DNA of 64,000 nucleotides from Eublepharis macularius (Eukaryota > Chordata > Lepidosauria > Squamata > Eublepharidae): assembly GCF_028583425.1 (NCBI RefSeq), contig NC_072797.1:21176001-21240000 (forward strand), written 5' to 3'. The translations under genes were made by a program, and so were the position numbers. Below the pieces are notes generated by a model. It was not told the DNA's origin. It did no database searches and was given only the letters and a program-made list of their open reading frames with translations. Of the stretch, positions 58,085 to 64,000 are shown piece after piece; position 1 is the stretch's first letter; every line of letters starts with the position of its first letter.

Positions 58085-58785
58085 AATACCTAGAATGATG
58101 ATGTTGCCTCCAGGTCCCCGATAATGAATGCTTGGAGGAGCCAGGGTACAATGAGCAGGTTAGGAAATCTAGCCCTAGGAGACCTCTGGTGGTTCAGGGT
58201 ATGGTAGCTGGAGAATACCCCATGAGAGTTCTTCCAAATAGTCTTCAGAAAAGAACCCCACATGTTGTACATTTGGAGTTAACTTCTATCAGTCAATCAT
58301 CTCTAAGAACAGTTCTGGTGGCATTGGTGTGCCAAAATACACAGGGAAAAATTCACCCCAGGGGCCAGAACCAAGGTAGATGAGACGGCTGCTGTTTACC
58401 TTGGGTTGACATTTCTCTTAGTGTTTCTTTTTGTTCTGTTCCAATAGTGATCTGGCTCGATGATTCTGCCTCAGCAATATGTTCTGCTGCTGGCCCTGTA
58501 CTGCGGAGGTTGGTATTGATAATTCTGGCGCGAAAAGATGATCAGCCACACTGATACTGAGCAGATGAGTTTTTACATTCTCAGTGCAGGTTTATTAGCC
58601 ATAGAGGCTAAAAGGATTCTCACCCCCAAGAGTGACTTGGAGCTGAGAAATGTAGATGCACCTGGCCCACTTGCTGAATTTCAAGCAGTGGATTCAAGTC
58701 TTTATTGGTGGGTTACTCTCCAAGGCACAGGAGACACAAGGCACATAGTCAGCAATCAATGGTAACCTTCCTCTCTACTGCTATG
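58085..58785. other. Intronic DNA without recognised features
   Basis: Nothing recognised. Confidence 0.4.
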
Positions 58786-58789
58786 CTTT

Positions 58790-59535
58790 AACAAGTAACT
58801 CAAAGCAGCTTATAAGATAAACAACAACAACAAGACTGCCAGTAACTAGAGAAAACTGAGTTAATTAAAAGCAGTCCTAAATACCATGATAGCTGCCTCC
58901 TAAAGGAGCCCAGTGTACCTTACGGAGGCTGTTCCATAATTGTGGAACTGCCACCGAAAAGTCCCTCTTTCATGTACCCACTAAACAAGCTTCTTTAGTT
59001 GATGAGACAGTTAGGAGGGCCTTTTCTTGTGATTTGATCTGCCATACAAGAACATATGAGAGAAGATGGTGCTTCAAGTACCCTGGTCCCCAAGCCATAT
59101 GTGGCTTTAAGGGACAGAACAAACACTTTGAATTGGCCCCAGGAGTAGATGTAGCCAGTGTAATTGCTGTATTACTGCAATCACATGTTCCCAATAGCTG
59201 GCCCAACAATCTATCTAACCATAGCATTCCGCACTAGCTGTAATTTAAAACTCTTCAAGGGTAGCCCCAAAGAGAGGGCAAAAACACTCCAAACCACTGC
59301 AGCCACCTGGTTTTCAAAGGCGACTGCTGTGTCAAGCAGCACTCCCAAGCTGCCATCCTGGCTTTCCAAAGGAAGTGTGATCCCATCCAAGACAGGAGAG
59401 ATCTCAAAGTTCCTGGTATGCCTTCCTACTAACCCACAGAACCTCTGAATTGTCAGGATTCAGTTTCAGGTTGTTCACCCTTCTCCGGTCCATTACTGAC
59501 TCCAAGCACTGATTATGACGTAGCAAGTTGTCTTC
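58790..59535 (-). mobile_element. CR1/L2-clade LINE 3' part, minus strand
   Basis: On the minus strand a frame near 59510-59410 reads ESVMDRRRVNNLKLNPDNSE, the segment after the reverse-transcriptase catalytic box of CR1/L2-type LINEs. Further left come remnants of the thumb and C-terminal region (plus-strand TGTATTACTGCAATCACATG and GGCTGTTCCATAATTGTGGA) and a CAA-rich end near 58830. It is broken by frame shifts. It has the opposite orientation to the copy at 51090. Confidence 0.75.
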
Positions 59536-61427
59536 TACATCACAGGTGTCATGGCACCAGAAAGGACAACTGAAAGGAGACAGAAAAGATGAGAAAACTG
59601 AAGAGAAAGGAGAAAACAAAAGGCTAGTGGAACATACACAGATTTAGAAGAAAACACTGACCCACAGAGAAATAGTCCTGGAAGAGTGTCCCAAAATGCT
59701 GCTGCGCTTCTTTTTTCCAAAGAACTCAGGGGGAAGATGCAACTCGTCTCTCTGGGCATGAACAGTGAAGACTCTGACTCTGAGACAAACAGGTTTTCAC
59801 ACTTTAAAGCTAACTAGAAATTTCTAAATCAATGCTCTGTACAGGCTTAAAGCCCAACAATTTTTATAAAAGGGTATATTTAATGTAGAAATATCTGGCT
59901 ACTACTATTGCTAGCATGGCATCTTCAGATAACCCTTCCTGGATTCTCAGGCCACAACAATGTGATTTACCACTCTTACCCACAGAATCAATTTTACAAC
60001 TGGAAATTGGAGGTGTTCACTTACTGGTGTTCACTTACTGACTGAACGGTTCCTTAAAAGTATCTCGGCCACCTTGTTTCCTTCTAAGCCACATACTACA
60101 TACCCAAGTACAAAAATAAGGTTTGGCCTGTCAAAAATTACTAATTATCTGTATATTTTGCCGTTTCATAACTTGGAATATTTATCTGAACTGTAAAACC
60201 TACTGTTTAACCAACATTTGATTAAGTGTTTTAAATTCTTGAACAATAAAAAAGCCATCTATAGAACAAAGAGTTTAGATTGTAAATTTTACCAAGGTCA
60301 CATTTGTTACTGAAAGTCAATTAGAAGAGTTTTGTGAAATAGCTTATAAACAGCCCTGTTTAAATTGTACTTTAAGCTGGTATCACATGGAGTAATAAGG
60401 GACCAAAGGGGAAATGGAATTAATTAACTCAGCAGCTCTAGAGTCCTCTAGTCAGACCCTCCATAGAGAAAGACACTCTCTACTTGGAGTGTCTCCTATT
60501 TCCTAATCCTTTGAAATCACACTTAACAGAGGATAAACAATCTAAATGCACACTTTGCAGTCAGGATGGTGATTAGAAATCTTCATCAATGCAAACCTTC
60601 CGATGAAAACTTCCCAGCAAGTCTCTACATTCTGATGGGAAAAGAATGTTTAATAAAGAAATTCTATTTCACAAACAATATCTCACTTTGAAAAGTATTT
60701 GTTTTATTTTGGAGCCCAGCAACAGAAATTGCCAAAATAGGGAACTCAAAAGCTTGCACACTGTTTCGGCTGGTCCTCATGAGAGGCTTTTATTTTTAGA
60801 AGCGGCAGCAGTGGCCAGCACATGGGCAGGCAACATTTTCAGCCTTGCTCTGGTGGCAACAGTGAGCAGAGCAGACAGAACAGCCCATTCAGTAGTACAG
60901 GTAAGAGGAGCAGTGGAAGCGCTTGGGTGTGCCGGCAGCAAAGGACACCCAAGGTACACCTAGAGACAAAACTACCAAAAGCAGCCACGGATAAGCCTCA
61001 GCTAGTGCATTCCTTGCCATCTTGTGCTCACTGCGATTTATTCCCTTTACAAGTGTGCATCTTGTATCGTTCTGCGGGCGTCCTCTGCTGTGTGGCACTT
61101 CCCTCTCGGTCTTTCTCTCCTACCCTCCACTGCTGGCCCTTAAGCTCTGTTGTGCTTTCTCATGCCTTCAGCTACCATCCCCATCTGCTTTCTTTAAATA
61201 CAGACTTCCACAAGCACACCTTCATGGGCTTCATATATGAACTGATCGTAAAAATGTGGTTTGGCTCACATTCCTGCTTTCACGTGCTCAGAGCTCTATA
61301 GTGGAGATGCTCATTGTCCCTGGAGTAGTCTCAGCCTTGGCATCCCTGGCTTGTGTGAATGTTACCCAAAATCCATTTGTTTATCCCTTAATATGCTGCA
61401 TGCATGTGCATTATACATGTGACTTAC
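59536..61427. other. GOLPH3 intron, no recognised features
   Basis: A 159-codon plus-strand frame at 60822-61301 has no motif or homolog that I recognise. No repeat is clear. Confidence 0.4.
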
Positions 61428-61579
61428 CTGCTTGAGATACATGTGCTTATTGGTGCAGTCAGGATTGTATAAGGCTAACCTGTAACAGCCTAGTAGTACT
61501 AGTTGGTGATAAGGGCATAACAAACATGGGGAATTTTCCAGAGACGATGCACTGGAACCATTTTGTGACCAGCTTTATT
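61428..61579 (-). other. Candidate cassette (poison) exon in GOLPH3 intron
   Basis: On the minus strand a strong pyrimidine tract (TCTTTTTTCTTTTTTAAC region) and acceptor GGGCTCCAG (plus 61580-61588) are followed 152 bp later by a consensus donor CAG/GTAAGT (plus 61422-61427). Entered at phase 0, as this intron requires, the exon meets an in-frame TAG after about 26 codons. Its length is not a multiple of three. Inclusion would therefore truncate GOLPH3. Only splice signals support it. Confidence 0.3.
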
Positions 61580-62100
61580 CTGGAGCCCAAATTTAGTTAA
61601 AAAAGAAAAAAGATCTCTAAACCCTGAAGTCAGAGGGGGAAAACTTCTGCTTAAATCTAGGGCAATCTTTCTGTACGCAACACATGTAGCACAATTGTGA
61701 AAAATACCCTTGCAGTGAAATAATGTCAGAAGACTAAAACAATAAAGAGAAGCTTCAAGCAACAATCTAAAGGAGTCTACAGATAGTGGAAGAACCAAAC
61801 CAAAATCTGCTCTTCTGACAAACCATGCACCATTTGTGGTATTTACGCAGAAGCTACACATATGGAGTCCAATAAGTGTATGCTTAATGCACGTGAACAT
61901 TCATCCAGGAAAATTTGGGGAATTACTATGAAGCCTATTTACATTGTGCTCCATGTGTGTAGCTCTGATGCCAACATTACGGCCAACAAATGTTCCTCTG
62001 ATGGGTTCTCCTACCACATATAGGCTCTACCTGTTGGAGCTTCACCTTAAGATATACCTTAAAACATATAGAAGCTGTAAGGTGTTTTGCTTAATCAGAT
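61580..62100. other. Intronic DNA without recognised features
   Basis: Nothing recognised beyond the candidate branch-point and pyrimidine region next to 61580. Confidence 0.4.
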
Positions 62101-63160
62101 TCATTTTCTGAAAATGCATATTCTGGACCCTCAGCAACAAGTTTAGAAAGAAAGTCATGTCATGCAGGTGATTATGGGCTTTGGTATGTCAAGAAGCATT
62201 CCTACATTTCTGGCAAACCAAAGGACCTTGAAAGCTTTGTAGGAGGAAAAAGATACATTTCAAGCTAATCATAACTAAATGCAGCTGAACTAGATTAAAA
62301 TAAGCTGTAACTCCTGCTCACACAAAGATTCAATTCTGAACAGGGAGGCAGTGTGTGGAAACTTCTCAAATTTGCTCTTTAAATAGGTGGGCAGAAATAA
62401 TATTGACAGGGCAGAGCGCCCACACAAGTAAGTTTGTGGCAGGAGGCAAAGCAATTTTTTTCACCACAGAATCACCTCAGAAAAACAAATTACCTTCACA
62501 TTATGCCAACAAAAATCAACTGCAAAGAGCAACACAGACAGATTCAGTTCTTAACTAGGCCTTGGATTTAGCAAACTGCTTAAGCATAAACCTTCTATGG
62601 TACTGCCCATAACTTTAGGTATGCGGCCTAAGGAACTTAAACTGCTGATAAGAGATCAATATTTTCTGAATAATATACATTTTAGACCATCTTTAAAAGT
62701 AAAAGGTGTGCAAGCACCGAGTCGTTCCTGACCCATGGAGGGGATGTCACATCACGACGCTTTCTTGGCAGACTTTTTAGGGGGTGATTTGCCACTGCCT
62801 TTCCCAGTTATCTACACTTTACTCCCAGGAAACTGGGTACTCATTTTACCAACCTCGGAAGGATGGAAGGCTGAGTCAACTTTGAGCCAGCTACCTGAAC
62901 CTGGCTTCCGCTGGGTTCGAACTCAGGTCGTGAGCAGAGCTTGGGCTGCAGTACTGCAGCTTAACCACTCTGTGCCACGGGGCTCCTACATCTTTAAAAG
63001 TACTTTAGTAAAAAGTTAAGAAAGAAAGCCAGGTCACGCAAGTGATTACGGTACCATACCATCATGGCATGGTATTTCAAGGAATATTCCTGCATTTCTA
63101 GCAAACTAAAGAATCCTGGAAGCTTTGTGAGAGGAAAAATCCATTTCAAGCTGTTACTTC
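62100..63160. repeat. Local direct duplication, second copy split by a SINE
   Basis: The unit around 62100-62275 (with AGAAAGAAAGTCATGTCATG, CATTCCTACATTTCTGGCAA, GAAAGCTTTGTAGGAGG) recurs at about 62660-62700 plus 63003-63160 (AGAAAGAAAGCCAGGTCACG, ATTCCTGCATTTCTAGCAAA, GGAAGCTTTGTGAGAGG). Identity is about 75-80 percent by eye. The second copy was later split by the SINE at 62702. Confidence 0.6.
62702..62988 (-). repeat. tRNA-derived SINE, full length, 14-bp target duplication
   Basis: Minus-strand head GAGCCCCGTGGCACAGAGTG, B box AGTTCGAACCCAG, then TTGACTCAGCCTTCCATCC, GGCAGTGGCAAATCACCCCC and CATGGGTCAGGAACGACTCG to a short 3' tail. CATCTTTAAAAGTA is repeated exactly at 62688-62701 and 62989-63002. 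The complete duplication and good preservation point to a relatively young insertion. Confidence 0.9.
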
Positions 63161-64000
63161 AGCTTATTCTATAATAAATTTTATTTGCCTCTAGTGTGCC
63201 ACTGGACTTATGTTTTATTTTGCTTCTGCAAACTAACACATTTCCTCACCTAGGATTATCAATGTTTTCTCAGAAAGGCCTGTTAGTCAACTGACTGGTC
63301 AAATATTGCCAAATATCTCATGGAGTTCAGAATACCACTATTGGATAACAGAATGTATAAAAAGCAAGTAGTAGTCATGAGATATCTAACCAGTTTTGTT
63401 CAGAAAGCACTGCTTGCCGCCTAGTCCTGCTACAGATAGGGGCAAACTTCTCACAACTGCAGAACTCCTCCGATTAGCCCCAATTGCTAGAGCTGCAGGC
63501 ATTTCCAAAAAGGAACACAACTGTCAACAACGGCAAAGGTCACTGCCTAGGAACACCCAAGTAAATTAATTTTGATTTAAGTTAATTTAATGGGTTCATA
63601 ACAACAGCAAACTAATTTGTTCTTGTAACAGGTATATGATTCAAACTGTTGATAATCATTAAATCTAATTCTGAACATGGCGCCATCTACAGATACTTAA
63701 ATCCAGAGACTGGGGCCATGTACAGAGAAAGGAGTTCCTTTTTTCATACAGACCCCAGGTTTGCAAAAGAAGTGTAAACAAAGGAAGATTCTAGGGGGCG
63801 GGAGGGATGCAGAGTGGCAGGATTCCCCCTCCCTCTTGAGTTTCTTGCAGGTCCCTGAGGCAGCACATGGGGGGAGGTGGTTGTGGGAGTCTAAACTGCT
63901 GTTACCAGGCAGGGAGAGCAGAAGCTACCCTCCTACTTACCGCCACCACCAACCTGTGAGCCAAGCCCGTGGAGGGGGGGAGCAGGAGCCACCCCCTGCC
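63161..64000. other. GOLPH3 intron, distal part to window end
   Basis: No exon is recognised. The last 250 bp become G-rich (GGGGGCGGGAGGG, GGAGGGGGGGAGCAGG), which could be the start of another GC-rich region beyond the window or a repeat. Confidence 0.4.

Overview
This 64 kb window looks like vertebrate nuclear DNA. It holds one recognisable protein-coding gene, split into exons with consensus splice sites, inside sequence made mostly of interspersed repeats. The repeat mix is typical of a squamate reptile (lizard, possibly gecko-like): tRNA-derived SINEs with a tRNA-like head and a CAA/AATAAA-type tail (Sauria SINE type), a tRNA-derived SINE whose head ends in a GGGGCTC-like block, a 5S-rRNA-derived SINE, CR1/L2-clade LINE fragments, many short hAT-type MITEs with 8-bp target duplications, and Penelope-like repeats. 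The species is an inference; no unique marker was available.

The only confident gene is GOLPH3 (Golgi phosphoprotein 3, a PI4P-binding Golgi coat-like adaptor) on the minus strand. Its terminal exon (46436-46860) and the exon before it (55870-55984) are here, separated by a 9.0 kb intron; the frame is intact across the junction. The exons encoding the N-terminus lie beyond position 64000. A candidate alternative (poison) exon sits inside the upstream intron at 61428-61579. The 3' UTR probably runs left to about 44.9 kb.

Layout. 1-22 kb: gene desert with SINEs, hAT MITEs, a 62-bp direct duplication around an AT-rich core (1926-2455), a 7SL/Alu-like inverted retroinsert with target duplication (11154-11397), an AT-rich foldback with about 155-bp arms (15114-15498), and a 1.57-kb hAT element inserted in a SINE (16696-18266). 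22-24 kb: a CpG-island promoter with GC boxes, inverted CCAAT boxes, an octamer and minus-strand splice donors, but no recognisable coding gene. 24-44 kb: repeats again, including clear hAT foldback MITEs (26179, 34694, 35556) and a GC-rich palindrome (36298-36497). 44-64 kb: GOLPH3, with a near-perfect 243-bp Penelope-like palindrome (47268-47510), a 5S SINE and a dead LINE reverse-transcriptase copy (51.1-53.4 kb) in its last intron, and a second LINE 3' end plus a local duplication in the upstream intron.

The most interesting theme is structured inverted repeats. Several Penelope-like copies carry hammerhead-ribozyme-like cores (CUGANGA, stem II, GAAA) and are arranged head-to-head. No prokaryotic features, CRISPR arrays or tRNA/rRNA genes are present.
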